Assembly: GCA_013349585.1 (NCBI GenBank)
Contig: DUZG01000012.1
Coordinates: 1-39,058, forward strand
DNA: 39,058 nucleotides
Source of the DNA: Nitrospinota bacterium
GTDB taxonomy: Bacteria > Nitrospinota > Nitrospinia > Nitrospinales > VA-1
Direction of reading: 5' to 3'
Shown: piece after piece, positions 26,184 to 34,103 of the stretch
Layout: each line of letters opens with the position of its first letter
Position numbering within the stretch: position 1 is the first letter of the stretch
The notes under the pieces: generated by a model
Told to the model about the DNA's origin: nothing
The model's input: the letters and a program-made list of their open reading frames with translations, nothing else
Databases searched by the model: none
Position numbers and translations under genes: made by a program

Positions 26184-27959
26184 TCATGCCAGCGCACCTA
26201 ATCGTTCAGGCAGGGAATGTTTCTGGTGATGGGATAGGTATAGCAATCCATCGGACAAGGAATAGTTGTGCGGAAAGGTCATAACCTCGCGGCCTAATTT
26301 TTCTATCAATTGTTGGTAGAGTACATTCGCTTCGTCCGAAGACATTCCTATAGTTGTTTCATAAGTGTAGCCCAAACTCAAGTCGTGTTCCGGAGGCGTA
26401 TAAAGTTTCGTGATGCCCCACTCTGCCGGATTCTTCTCTATTGGCGCTCCGCGCTCCAAGTCAAACTGTGACAGGATGGCTGAGAAGCCGGGGGAGTCGA
26501 GTAGCCTTTGGTTATTGAGCACAAAGTTGATTGAGTCCATCACCTCGGGTTCGGTCTCGGTTGGGAAGCCACATATTAAGTAAAAGTGCATAGCGATTCC
26601 CAACTTCATGCACGCCTCGGAGGTTTCATCTACCCAACTCAGCTCCACACCTTTTTTCATGGAATCAAGAACACGCTGATTGTAAGACTCCAGCCCGAAA
26701 ATCAGTTTTCTACAACCCGATTTATAAAGTAATTCAATGCGATCGTCCTTCAACAGGCTCTTTTCAAACTTAAGTTCCCCTGTCCATTGGACATCGACTT
26801 TTTGCTCGATTATTTTCGCGGCAAAGGTTCTCAAAAAATTTATAGGCAATGCTTCATCGGTGAAAAAGAAATGATCGCAATTGTATTTTTCCTTAAGAAC
26901 TTTAAAATCGTTAACCACATTTTCAGCGTAGCGCACATGGAAATTCATATGGTCAAAGGGAATGGAACAAAATGCACACTTTTCCCAATAACAACCTCGA
27001 GATCCCATAATGGGTAATACAAGGGTCGGGGAAAGGTAGAGATCTAAAGGTAATCCGTCAAAGTCAGGAGTCGGTAGCGCATTGAGCTCTTCCTTGGCAA
27101 AGGGACGATTCACCTTGACCACGCCATCTTGTCGATAAATCAGGTTAGGAACTTTGCTCAAGTCACCATCGCCCCTCAAGTGTTCTACCAGCTTGAGCAA
27201 TGGGGTTTCCCCTTCATGCACAATGAAGCTATCTACAAAGTCGAATAATTTAGACGCATCTTTCTCCAAACGATCAACCAGCTTGGTGAAAACGCTTCCG
27301 CCGATAGTGATATGGATTTCAGGCCGATTCTTCTTAACCAGATAGGCCAGTGTGAGCCCTGAAATAATTTGCTCCACCGATGTGATGGAAATGCCGAGTA
27401 TGTCGATGTCTTCTTTCAAAATTCCATCGAGATACCATTTTTCGTAAAGGTCGTAAAAAAAGTTTTCTTCCGGATGATCGAAGGAATCGATAACTTCTTT
27501 CGAAGAGTAAGGGGAAAACCGCATCTGGCTACCAATGACTGTCAATTGTGACGGATAATAGGGTGCAAGGATGTTGTCGAGCCACACATCCATTATTTTC
27601 AGGTTTTCCATATACTGATCTATTTCATAAAACTCCGGACTGCGTTGCGAATCTACAGCGGCATCGATCTGATCCTTCAATGCCATTACGATTTCTTCTG
27701 CTTCCCGCAATTTGGCGAATTTTTCCGATTCCACTTGCGTAAGGCTGGGACGCGAACTCAGCTCGTTCAACTCACGGATGATTCTTTCATAAAGTGGCTT
27801 GGTCTTTTCCCAGGTACAAAGGTCGTTGAGCAACTCAATCGCCAAGTCTCTTTGCACTACGTCGTGCACTCCATTTTGGTTCAAGAACGCTTTCAAGCTC
27901 GGCAAACTTAGATAAGGCTGCGAGGGATGCCAAGATGTCGGGAAAACTAAATAGATCAT
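26184..27959 (-). CDS. B12-binding-type radical SAM protein
   Basis: A 591-residue protein. The N-terminal part (LVFPTSWHPSQPYLSLPSLK, LGISITSVEQIISGLTLAYL, ITIGGSVFTKLVDRL) has the layout of a cobalamin-binding Rossmann domain, though no DxHxxG motif is evident. The radical SAM core follows, with SRGCYWEKCAFCSIP giving Cys323, Cys328 and Cys331. The first spacing is four residues, not the usual three. FFFTDEALPINFLR, KLIFGLESYNQRVLDSMKKG and FYLICGFPTETEPEVMDSIN match the HemN/MiaB-like barrel. The product and substrate are unknown. Candidates are methylation or C-C chemistry on a small molecule or peptide. It sits between a cupin gene (12 bases upstream) and a Rieske gene. Confidence 0.87.
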   Translation of the reverse strand: MIYLVFPTSWHPSQPYLSLPSLKAFLNQNGVHDVVQRDLAIELLNDLCTWEKTKPLYERIIRELNELSSRPSLTQVESEKFAKLREAEEIVMALKDQIDAAVDSQRSPEFYEIDQYMENLKIMDVWLDNILAPYYPSQLTVIGSQMRFSPYSSKEVIDSFDHPEENFFYDLYEKWYLDGILKEDIDILGISITSVEQIISGLTLAYLVKKNRPEIHITIGGSVFTKLVDRLEKDASKLFDFVDSFIVHEGETPLLKLVEHLRGDGDLSKVPNLIYRQDGVVKVNRPFAKEELNALPTPDFDGLPLDLYLSPTLVLPIMGSRGCYWEKCAFCSIPFDHMNFHVRYAENVVNDFKVLKEKYNCDHFFFTDEALPINFLRTFAAKIIEQKVDVQWTGELKFEKSLLKDDRIELLYKSGCRKLIFGLESYNQRVLDSMKKGVELSWVDETSEACMKLGIAMHFYLICGFPTETEPEVMDSINFVLNNQRLLDSPGFSAILSQFDLERGAPIEKNPAEWGITKLYTPPEHDLSLGYTYETTIGMSSDEANVLYQQLIEKLGREVMTFPHNYSLSDGLLYLSHHQKHSLPERLGALA

Positions 27960-27971
27960 AGGATTATTTTT

Positions 27972-28298
27972 TTAGTGCGGCTTGGGTGCCATGAAAACCA
28001 GTATCACCAGTTTGCCGTCTGAATCATTAATAACTCCATGATCCTCACCGGAGGGAGCCATGGTAATGTCGTTTTCTGAGAGTTCTTTTTCTTCAGAACC
28101 AACAGTTATTTTTCCTTTGCCTTGCAGAATAAAATAAACCTTGTCCGACCCTTCATGGGAATGGACTTTTTGAAACTGCCCAGGTTCAAGGCAGTATATA
28201 TCACAAAAGAAATTATCAGTGTCGAACAGACTTATTTTTTTCATTTTTTCTGGACTAAATTCTAGGGACTCCAGAACATTCACTACTTTCATTTTCAT
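27972..28298 (-). CDS. Small cupin-domain protein
   Basis: A 108-residue single-domain cupin. Motif 1 is recognisable in the segment QKVHSHEGSDKVYFILQGKG with the metal-binding histidines and glutamate-like spacing, and motif 2 lies in APSGEDHGVINDS. No signal peptide is present. Cupins of this size bind metals, sugars or aromatic compounds or act as isomerases, and the ligand is not known here. It precedes the radical SAM gene by 12 bases and so probably leads a cupin-radical SAM-Rieske transcript. It shows no damage. Confidence 0.85.
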   Translation of the reverse strand: MKMKVVNVLESLEFSPEKMKKISLFDTDNFFCDIYCLEPGQFQKVHSHEGSDKVYFILQGKGKITVGSEEKELSENDITMAPSGEDHGVINDSDGKLVILVFMAPKPH

Positions 28299-28491
28299 AC
28301 CACCCGATTTGGTTGAATAAATTTTTAATGCCAGTGTATTTTTCTACGAATTCTAGTCTACCAAAATGCCTTTGGGTTTTTACCTAAAAACAAAAAAATT
28401 CCTAATATTCATATATTTACAGATACTAACATAGGAAAACAACTGAAGCCAAAGAAAATAGATTCCCACAGCTCTCTGGCAGGCAATTTTA

Positions 28492-28520
28492 TTGACATCC
28501 CCCTTCTAATCAACTAATTT
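28492..28520 (+). promoter_or_regulatory. Possible tRNA-Pro promoter
   Basis: TTGACA (28492-28497) is a perfect -35 hexamer and TAATTT follows after 17 bases, giving a leader of about 65 bases before the tRNA. The -10 box is poor. The remainder of the gap 28299-28491 between the cupin gene and this site is AT-rich and holds nothing I recognise. Confidence 0.4.
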
Positions 28521-28591
28521 GGAACTCATCTGGTGATGCTTTTTGATAGCAAGCGGTGCACCTCACAACACACTCCAAAATCATTATAATT

Positions 28592-28668
28592 CGGGATGTA
28601 GCGCAGTCTGGTAGCGTACTCGGCTGGGGGTCGAGTGGTCGGAGGTTCGAATCCTCTCATCCCGACCA
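28592..28668 (+). tRNA. tRNA-Pro (anticodon GGG)
   Basis: The acceptor stem CGGGATG pairs with CATCCCG, the D stem GCGC and loop carry AGTCTGGTAG, the anticodon stem is CTCGG/TCGAG around CTGGGGG (anticodon GGG), and the T arm is GGAGG-TTCGAAT-CCTCT. Discriminator A and an encoded CCA end the gene at 28668. The D-loop T-G-G and T-loop TTCGA are canonical. It reads CCC and CCT codons. It is a single gene with its own terminator. Confidence 0.95.
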
Positions 28669-28679
28669 TATAGGAAGAT

Positions 28680-28716
28680 AAAGGGTTAACCCGAAACGGT
28701 TAGCCCTTTAGTTTTT
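28680..28716 (+). terminator. Intrinsic terminator of tRNA-Pro
   Basis: AAAGGGTTAACC (28680-28691) pairs with GGTTAGCCCTTT (28698-28709) with one mismatch around a six-base loop, followed by AGTTTTT. It begins eleven bases after the CCA end. Confidence 0.8.
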
Positions 28717-28765
28717 ACTGGGGTTATTTTTCAGGATTCAAACAGACAATCGATGGCCAACAAAT

Positions 28766-29571
28766 TCAGAGATTTGCTTGATCTATAAAATTTCCCAACT
28801 CTTCTTGAGATAGTCCCGCCTTTTTTATGAAATCTTCGCTGGAAGTATCTTTATATAGAGTAGGTATTGGGTGAGAGATTTCATTCTCGTTCGCCAGTTT
28901 ATTTGCAGCGCTAAGAATTTCCGCGAGCGATATGTTCTTACCGTCATCGATGCAGTCTTTATGGTGACTTGTTATCCCCCCCCTATTACGAGAGGTGGCA
29001 TCACCCACCATTTTTTTAAAAACATAGCTCCTAATTCTTGATGGTCTATTCCATAAATTGCCAGCTCGAGGGACTCTAAAGACTGATCTGAATTGTCTAT
29101 ATCTTTTGTATGTAGAAAATCATAATAATTCTCTGGAATTAAATAATCAAAAACCAAAATTCCGACATCATGCATCAGTCCAGATAGAAAACTGGCCTCT
29201 ATCGAATCTTCATCTTCAAGCAGTTCGTTAGCAAGTAATCGCGTTAGATAACTCACCGCCAATGAATGTTTCCAAAATTAAGTTTGGTCAAAGGATTTGT
29301 TTTCTTTAAAAGCTTTAGGCACTTCCACACAGTAACAAATATCGAGCACCATCTTTATCCCCAATCTTACGGTTACCTCTTCAACATTCTCAACCTTTTC
29401 AAGTCCTCCGCTAAATAACAGTATTAGACAGAGTGACAAGTTTCCCAGTAAGCACCATACCTGATTTAATTAATCGACAAATATCATCAACATTAAAATC
29501 AAGGTCATTTTTTAGTTTTTACAACTCTAATAGAATTTTGGCAAAGGCAGAAGGTCACCCTTCTGTTGCAT
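28766..29571 (-). pseudogene. HDOD-domain protein, heavily decayed
   Basis: Read across frames, the minus strand spells one HDOD domain. From an ATG at 29571 the codons MQQKGDLLPLPK shift near 29535 to ILLEL, stop (TAA 29519-29521), then KLKNDLDFNVDDICRLIKSG and MVLTGKLVTLSNT. A second shift near 29425 leads to LLFSGGLEKVENVEEV, then VRLGIKMVLDICYCVEVPKA. TAA 29278-29280 precedes FWKHSLAVSYLTRLLANELL, GLMHDVGILVFDYL and GIDHQELGAMFLKKW. A run of eight G at about 28976-28983 causes a third shift into ITSHHKD, which then reads to TGA 28766. HDOD proteins regulate signalling and motility, often next to two-component genes. No product could be made from this locus. Confidence 0.85.
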
Positions 29572-29961
29572 GGAGTCTAAAAATTTTTCTCACATAGAAT
29601 AAATCTTTATTATTTTTTTACAGTAAGATTCCATGTTATTTTATATTATAAACAAAGTCAATCAGGGTAAAAATTAGTATGTGAGAAATTGCTAGCTTGA
29701 AATTGGTTTTAAAGATCACTTTCAACAAACCAAAACCAAATAAAATGAAAGAATTACACAACTTAAACTACAAACTAAAATAATTTAGAGGTTTAACTCA
29801 AATCATTTATTGAGGTACTATAATAAACAAGAATATTTTGATGCAAAGGAATACCTCCCCCCCCCACAAAGCGACTTGGTTCAAAAATTTTGAATATTAC
29901 TAACTGAGTAGATTACTTAGACAACCTAAGGTAAAAACCCTACCTTTTAAAGGAGCAACTC
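29572..29961. other. AT-rich non-coding stretch
   Basis: About 390 bases between the HDOD remnant and the TPR gene contain no credible ORF. A run of nine C lies around 29857-29865 in otherwise AT-rich DNA, and a likely ribosome binding site (AAAGGAG) marks its right end. It may carry the upstream promoter of the TPR gene and decayed 5' sequence of the HDOD gene. I see nothing else in it. Confidence 0.5.
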
Positions 29962-30339
29962 ATGAAAAAACTATATTTTGTTTTAGCTTTATTTTTTATA
30001 GCGTCTTTATCCACGACGGCATTAGCGGCAGACCCCGCCCTGAAATTCCAAATGAAGGAAGGTTCTAATGCAGACGCTCACAAACATAATGAAGAAGGCA
30101 TTTCTCATTACAATCAAGGACACTTTGATGTGGCGTTGAAACATTTTCAAATGGCTTCAAAAATTGACCCTAGTGTAGGAGAAGCGCACTACAATGAAGC
30201 ACTATCCTTAGATGCGCTTGATCGGCATGGAGAAGCTACTAACCATTTTTATGCTGCTCGGAAACACGCAAATGGAAACGCAGCTATTCTTAAATCGGGA
30301 ATTTTAAACGCTCACGCGCCGATGAGAGAAGGCTCTTAA
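29962..30339 (+). CDS. Secreted TPR protein (125 aa)
   Basis: A 125-residue protein with a clear signal peptide (MKKLYFVLALFFIASLSTTA, cleavage about residue 22 after ALA), so probably periplasmic. After it come tetratricopeptide-like helices: HNEEGISHYNQGHFDVALKH and DPSVGEAHYNEALSLDALDR are consecutive TPR units, followed by a third partial helix pair (HYFAARKHAN-like). TPR proteins mediate protein contacts, and the partner is unknown. It has an excellent AAAGGAG site and is followed by a strong terminator, so it appears to be an expressed single-gene unit. It stands between the HDOD remnant and the small ORF at 30425. Confidence 0.85.
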   Translation: MKKLYFVLALFFIASLSTTALAADPALKFQMKEGSNADAHKHNEEGISHYNQGHFDVALKHFQMASKIDPSVGEAHYNEALSLDALDRHGEATNHFYAARKHANGNAAILKSGILNAHAPMREGS

Positions 30340-30365
30340 ATTTTCCGTCTATAAGATAAAACCAG

Positions 30366-30405
30366 AAAAACCCGGATCACCTTTTATGACGATCCGGGTT
30401 TTTTA
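30366..30405 (+). terminator. Terminator after the TPR gene
   Basis: CCCGGATC (30371-30378) pairs with GATCCGGG (30391-30398), extended by an A run on the left and T6 on the right. The A run also gives a T run for minus-strand transcription, so the element can serve the opposing small ORF. Confidence 0.85.
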
Positions 30406-30424
30406 TTTCTAGTTTCAGAAATAA

Positions 30425-30565
30425 CTAATAGTATCCCTTATTCTCCTCAACTCCCATAGTCTGCAACTTCTCTTTGCTCAAACCTTTGGAACTTGAGTTA
30501 TAACCAGTGCTCGAAAAAAATCTGGATGAATTTCTGATGGTCTGAATTTCAAGCTTTATTTTCAA
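30425..30565 (-). CDS. Possible small ORF (46 aa)
   Basis: A TTG at 30565 with AAGG about ten bases upstream opens 46 codons ending TAG at 30425. The peptide is serine-rich and ends GLSKEKLQTMGVEENKGYY, a natural-looking C-terminus. The open frame extends further upstream to near 30604 before a stop. The ORF faces the bidirectional terminator at 30366. No family recognised. It could also be the 3' remnant of a decayed gene. Confidence 0.28.
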   Translation of the reverse strand: MKIKLEIQTIRNSSRFFSSTGYNSSSKGLSKEKLQTMGVEENKGYY

Positions 30566-30675
30566 TAAGGGCCTTCTTCCCTCCCCTTCCAAAATCAAGC
30601 CCGTTCAGAATACGACTTTTCTATCGCTTTGTGTTATTATAATAATTATTGCACTGAACCTTCCGGTCCTGATAT

Positions 30676-31203
30676 ATGAAAAACTGGTTTATGCTTGCTT
30701 TGGTTGGCCTTGATCAACCTAGTATTGTCGCAAAATTAAGCGCAGGGCTTTGTAAAAGCGGCTGCAATCTAGGTGATTCGACCATGGGTCGCTTGGGAAA
30801 CTACTTCACTATTATGTTAATGGTCGAATACGGGGGTAATAAAAATTCCCTCGAAAACATTATCACTTCCGTTTGTGACCCTCTAAATCTTGATTCGCAT
30901 CTTGTCCAGATTAAGGATGGCAGTGCTCAGCACTTTGAGCCCGATGTCCGAATCAGTCTATTTACTGAAGATCGTAAGGGTGTTGTAGAAGATGTTACGG
31001 TATCTCTTGCTGATGCGGGGTTGAATATTCTGCAACTGGAATCCAATCTTGGTGAAGACAGTGAAGCCGAGACGACCTACTACATTCATTTGGAAGGAAC
31101 ACTATCAGAGGGAGGGTTGCCTCCAATTTATCAGGTTCTGGAAAAACTCGAACAAAAAGGGATAAAATCCCACCTCATTCCGGTTACCGCGCAAGTTTCC
31201 TAA
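30676..31203 (+). CDS. GcvR-like double ACT-domain protein
   Basis: The 175-residue protein consists of two ACT domains with no other domain. The first (about 3-78) begins FMLALVGLDQPSIVAKLSAG and the second (about 90-170) reads VRISLFTEDRKGVVEDVTVS and LADAGLNILQLESNLGEDSE. This layout and the opening 'GLDQPSIVAKLS' match the GcvR group, in which GcvR antagonises the glycine cleavage activator GcvA by binding glycine. Many bacteria have such proteins without GcvA, and no gcv gene is near here. The function as a repressor is therefore only inferred. It is convergent with fliG across a weak AT-rich hairpin. Confidence 0.8.
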   Translation: MKNWFMLALVGLDQPSIVAKLSAGLCKSGCNLGDSTMGRLGNYFTIMLMVEYGGNKNSLENIITSVCDPLNLDSHLVQIKDGSAQHFEPDVRISLFTEDRKGVVEDVTVSLADAGLNILQLESNLGEDSEAETTYYIHLEGTLSEGGLPPIYQVLEKLEQKGIKSHLIPVTAQVS

Positions 31204-31211
31204 AGCATTCC

Positions 31212-31238
31212 GAATAATATTTCTAACAAGTATTATTC
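31212..31238. terminator. Weak convergent hairpin between gcvR-like gene and fliG
   Basis: GAATAATA (31212-31219) pairs with TATTATTC (31231-31238), lengthened by three inner pairs including one G-T. It is AT-rich and would serve both converging genes. Stability is low. Confidence 0.35.
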
Positions 31239-32276
31239 TTAAACCATTTCTTCTCCGCTACCGCCTATCATTATCTTACCTTCTTCTTCCATTTTCTTAC
31301 AAACTGCAATGATTTTCTGCTGACTTTGTTCGACATCAGTTATCTTTGTCGGGCCTAGAGATTCTAGATCATCGCTGAGCATCTGCCCAGCACGTTCAGA
31401 CATATTGTTAAACAACTTTTCTTTTAGTTCATCGCTAGCAGTTTTCAGCGCAATTAAAAGATCTTCTTGATTAATTTCCTTCATGACCAACTGAATTCCG
31501 GTATCATCAATTTTGAGAATATCTTCAAAAGTAAACCGCAGATTGCGGATCTCGTCTGCTAATTCCTGGTCCACCTCATCCATGGAAGTAAGAATACTTG
31601 TTTCAGTCGCACGATCCAGTTTACCCATTACAGCCGCAGCAATTGCAATGCCCCCCAGTTTATTACCAGAAACAGCACCTGAAGTTCTAAACTCAGCCTG
31701 CAGAGCTTCATCAAGGTCACGTATAACCGAAGGAGCCACCCTTTCAAGAGTCGCGAGCCTCTGAATAACCTCCATGCGCTTATCTTCCGGTAGTTCTCGA
31801 ATAGTCAAACTCGCCACAGGAGGTTCAAGGTGTGCCAGAATAATTGCAGCTGTTTGTGGGTGCTCGTTTTTAACAAAGGAAGCAATAATTTTAGGATCTA
31901 ACATACGAACGGTTTCCAGTCCACCGCCCAATTCTTCTCCGGGAGTTGTAATATTGTTTAAAATATCGACCGCTTTAGCTGGATCCATCGCTTGCATCAA
32001 TGCAGTCTTGAGAAATTCCACGCCACCCACACCCAATCCACCAGCACCTGACGCTACCAAGTCATAAAATTCCTTGCTTACCATCTCCATCACACTCGAA
32101 TCCACGTTACCAAGGGCAGCCATATAATTTCCTACACTCTGGATTTCACGCTCATCCATTTTGGATAAAACCAATGCCGCATTTTCTTCACCCAGAGTCA
32201 TCAATAGGATTGCTGCTTTTTCGGGTCCTGTATATATTCTTTCAGCCGTCTTTAAATTTTTATCAGTATCCGCCAT
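31239..32276 (-). CDS. fliG: Flagellar motor switch protein FliG
   Basis: The 345-residue protein forms part of the rotor and contacts the stator. The N-terminal domain (GPEKAAILLMTLGEENAALV) binds FliF. The middle domain carries the EHPQ motif (138-141, FVKNEHPQTAAIILAHL). The C-terminal domain LRFTFEDILKIDDTGIQLVM holds the charged helix that meets MotA. Length and order match full FliG. No other flagellar gene lies in the window, since its neighbours are tig and a GcvR-like gene. FliG usually sits with fliF, so either a dispersed flagellar set or a relic is possible. The frame is intact. Confidence 0.95.
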   Translation of the reverse strand: MADTDKNLKTAERIYTGPEKAAILLMTLGEENAALVLSKMDEREIQSVGNYMAALGNVDSSVMEMVSKEFYDLVASGAGGLGVGGVEFLKTALMQAMDPAKAVDILNNITTPGEELGGGLETVRMLDPKIIASFVKNEHPQTAAIILAHLEPPVASLTIRELPEDKRMEVIQRLATLERVAPSVIRDLDEALQAEFRTSGAVSGNKLGGIAIAAAVMGKLDRATETSILTSMDEVDQELADEIRNLRFTFEDILKIDDTGIQLVMKEINQEDLLIALKTASDELKEKLFNNMSERAGQMLSDDLESLGPTKITDVEQSQQKIIAVCKKMEEEGKIMIGGSGEEMV

Positions 32277-32309
32277 TGAATTCTTACCCGTTTCCGTGGA
32301 TTATTATTA

Positions 32310-32339
32310 CAATATGACTCTCGCCCTTCCGAGTGTCAA
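32310..32339 (-). promoter_or_regulatory. fliG promoter with palindromic spacer
   Basis: On the minus strand TTGACA (32334-32339) is followed 18 bases later by ATATTG (32310-32315). The spacer and part of the -35 box form an imperfect palindrome, GACTCTCG (32316-32323) and CGAGTGTC (32330-32337), with one mismatch. An operator placed over a promoter spacer would block RNA polymerase directly. Confidence 0.4.
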
Positions 32340-32727
32340 TATCAAACCGGGACCGCGCTCATCCTGAAGAAACTCTAAAAACCATTAAATAAAACAATTC
32401 ATATAGCTTTCCGCGCTCTTACGAATAGTACAATTGCAGATAAATGTGGGCCTTGAACTTTTTATCGTCCATTTGTCTTGAAAATTAAGTCTATAAGCTT
32501 AAAAACTGCAGATTTCTTTATGAATATTATTTCTGCTGCTGCAATGGCCCTTTATAGCCTCCTACAATAATATCTGTAATGAGAATAACCCGGTCATAAA
32601 TTTTTAGTTTTCTTAAAGAGGTGGGTTATAGGTGATACTGGAACGACAATTAGAAATCGCTCTTCAAAAGCCTGGCAGGAAAAGCGCTTTACTGGATAGT
32701 GGGGAAATACAACCGATCTATTGCGAT
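32340..32727. other. Intergenic region between fliG and tig
   Basis: About 390 bases. Plus-strand 32632-32832 and short minus-strand runs are open but without domain, good start or neighbours that support them. A minus-strand phrase YDRVILITDIIVGGYKG (about 32540-32600) could be the remnant of a decayed gene. Otherwise nothing recognisable. Confidence 0.4.
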
Positions 32728-34080
32728 TTACTCTTTTACAGGCTCATCCTTATAAAATTCAAATTCACAACTGGAAAAAATAAAGTTCATTGTCTTTTGA
32801 CCCAACAACTTGGTTGTCGTCTGACTCAATGATTCCGGATTCGACATAAGGCGCTTCTGAACATCTTCAACTTTTTGTTTTGTTTGCTGCGCCAACAATT
32901 CATACTCACCTTCCATATCTTGTTGCGTGATGTGAATATTCTCTGCCTGGGCAATCGACTCAAGTGCCATATACCCCTTGGTATTGAAAATTGCCTTCTC
33001 CCGCCATTCTTTCTGCGCTTTTTCTGGTTCGAACCCAGAATCCTCAATCTTCATACCCGACTGCGCAATCTGAAATTTCATTCCCTCGATCATGAATTTC
33101 AGTTCTCGCTCTATAATGGATTCTGGAGGCATGGTATCAGCCTGTTTAACCAACATATTAAAAATATCTTCTTTAATTTTCAGTTCTTCTTTCTGGTCTT
33201 TATGACTTTGAAGATCCACCTTGATAGCACGCTTAAGTTCATCGACTGTTTCAAATCCCTCCCGGCTGGCGATTTCATCTGATAATTCCGGTAAGGTCAG
33301 TTGTTTAATTTCTTTGATATTTATCTTAAACGTTGCCCGATCATCTTCTTGTCCTTCTTCAGCACCAGGTACCGGGAAACTAATGCGCTGAACCTTTTGA
33401 TTCCAATTGGGAGGAAGAATAACCTTGATCTCAAATTCTCCACCTGCCTTATGGCCTATAAGTTGATTTTCAAAACCATCCAGCATCTTCTTTTCACCGA
33501 TTCTAAGCTCAAAGTCTTCAGCCTTTTCATTTTCCATCGGCTGGCCATCAACAAAGCCTTGAAAATCCATCTTCACAATATCCCACAGAGCCACAACATG
33601 GTCGGCAGCCATAACATCGAGAGAACCGTGACGAGCCAGAACTTTCTCCTGAGTTTCTTCCATGTCTTTATCTGTAATTACTGCTTCTTTTTTCTTAAAC
33701 TTAAGCCCTTTATAATTTTTGATTTTGATATCCGGTTTGATATCGAGGACCACCGAAAACTTTAAAGGTTCATCCTTTTTAATGTTCTGCAATCCCGCAT
33801 GGTCGATCTCAGGTTGCCCTGTTGGACGCAGACCAGATTTATTCAATGCTTCTTCGTAATACTCCTGCATCAACTCCTGAAACATATCTCCAAATGACTG
33901 CATGGGAACCTGTTTTTCAAGAACTTTTTGCGGAATTTTTCCCGGTCGAAATCCAGGCATCTTCATTTCCCGATTCAGTTGTTTATAAGCCGCATTGATT
34001 CGTTTCGACACTACCTCTTCGGGAATAGTGATAGTCAATTTTCGCTTCAGTTCTTCTAACTCTTCAACATCGTATTCCAT
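32728..34080 (-). CDS. tig: Trigger factor
   Basis: The 450-residue ribosome-bound chaperone. The N-terminal ribosome-docking loop GFRPGKIP (43-50) is intact. The central FKBP-type prolyl isomerase domain spans about 150-250 (VKMDFQGFVDGQPMENEKAE, MLDGFENQLIGHKAGGEFEI). The C-terminal helical chaperone arms follow. It binds near the tunnel exit (L23) and holds nascent chains. ATG 34080 begins directly with the family N-terminus. It follows ispG by 23 bases. The clpP and clpX genes that often follow tig are not present, and fliG lies beyond a 451-base gap instead. Confidence 0.95.
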   Translation of the reverse strand: MEYDVEELEELKRKLTITIPEEVVSKRINAAYKQLNREMKMPGFRPGKIPQKVLEKQVPMQSFGDMFQELMQEYYEEALNKSGLRPTGQPEIDHAGLQNIKKDEPLKFSVVLDIKPDIKIKNYKGLKFKKKEAVITDKDMEETQEKVLARHGSLDVMAADHVVALWDIVKMDFQGFVDGQPMENEKAEDFELRIGEKKMLDGFENQLIGHKAGGEFEIKVILPPNWNQKVQRISFPVPGAEEGQEDDRATFKINIKEIKQLTLPELSDEIASREGFETVDELKRAIKVDLQSHKDQKEELKIKEDIFNMLVKQADTMPPESIIERELKFMIEGMKFQIAQSGMKIEDSGFEPEKAQKEWREKAIFNTKGYMALESIAQAENIHITQQDMEGEYELLAQQTKQKVEDVQKRLMSNPESLSQTTTKLLGQKTMNFIFSSCEFEFYKDEPVKE

Positions 34081-34103
34081 CGTTCCGCCTTTAAAAATTT
34101 TTT

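Noticed and set aside
28585-28590. TATAAT immediately before tRNA-Pro
   Set aside because: It is one base from the mature 5' end, so transcription from it would start inside the tRNA.
29857-29865. Run of nine C as a phase-variation tract
   Set aside because: It lies in non-coding DNA about 100 bases before the TPR start, with no frame to switch. A promoter spacer effect is possible but unsupported.
32632-32832. 66-codon plus-strand ORF
   Set aside because: It starts with GTG, has no domain, and its last 100 bases overlap the tig 3' end on the other strand.
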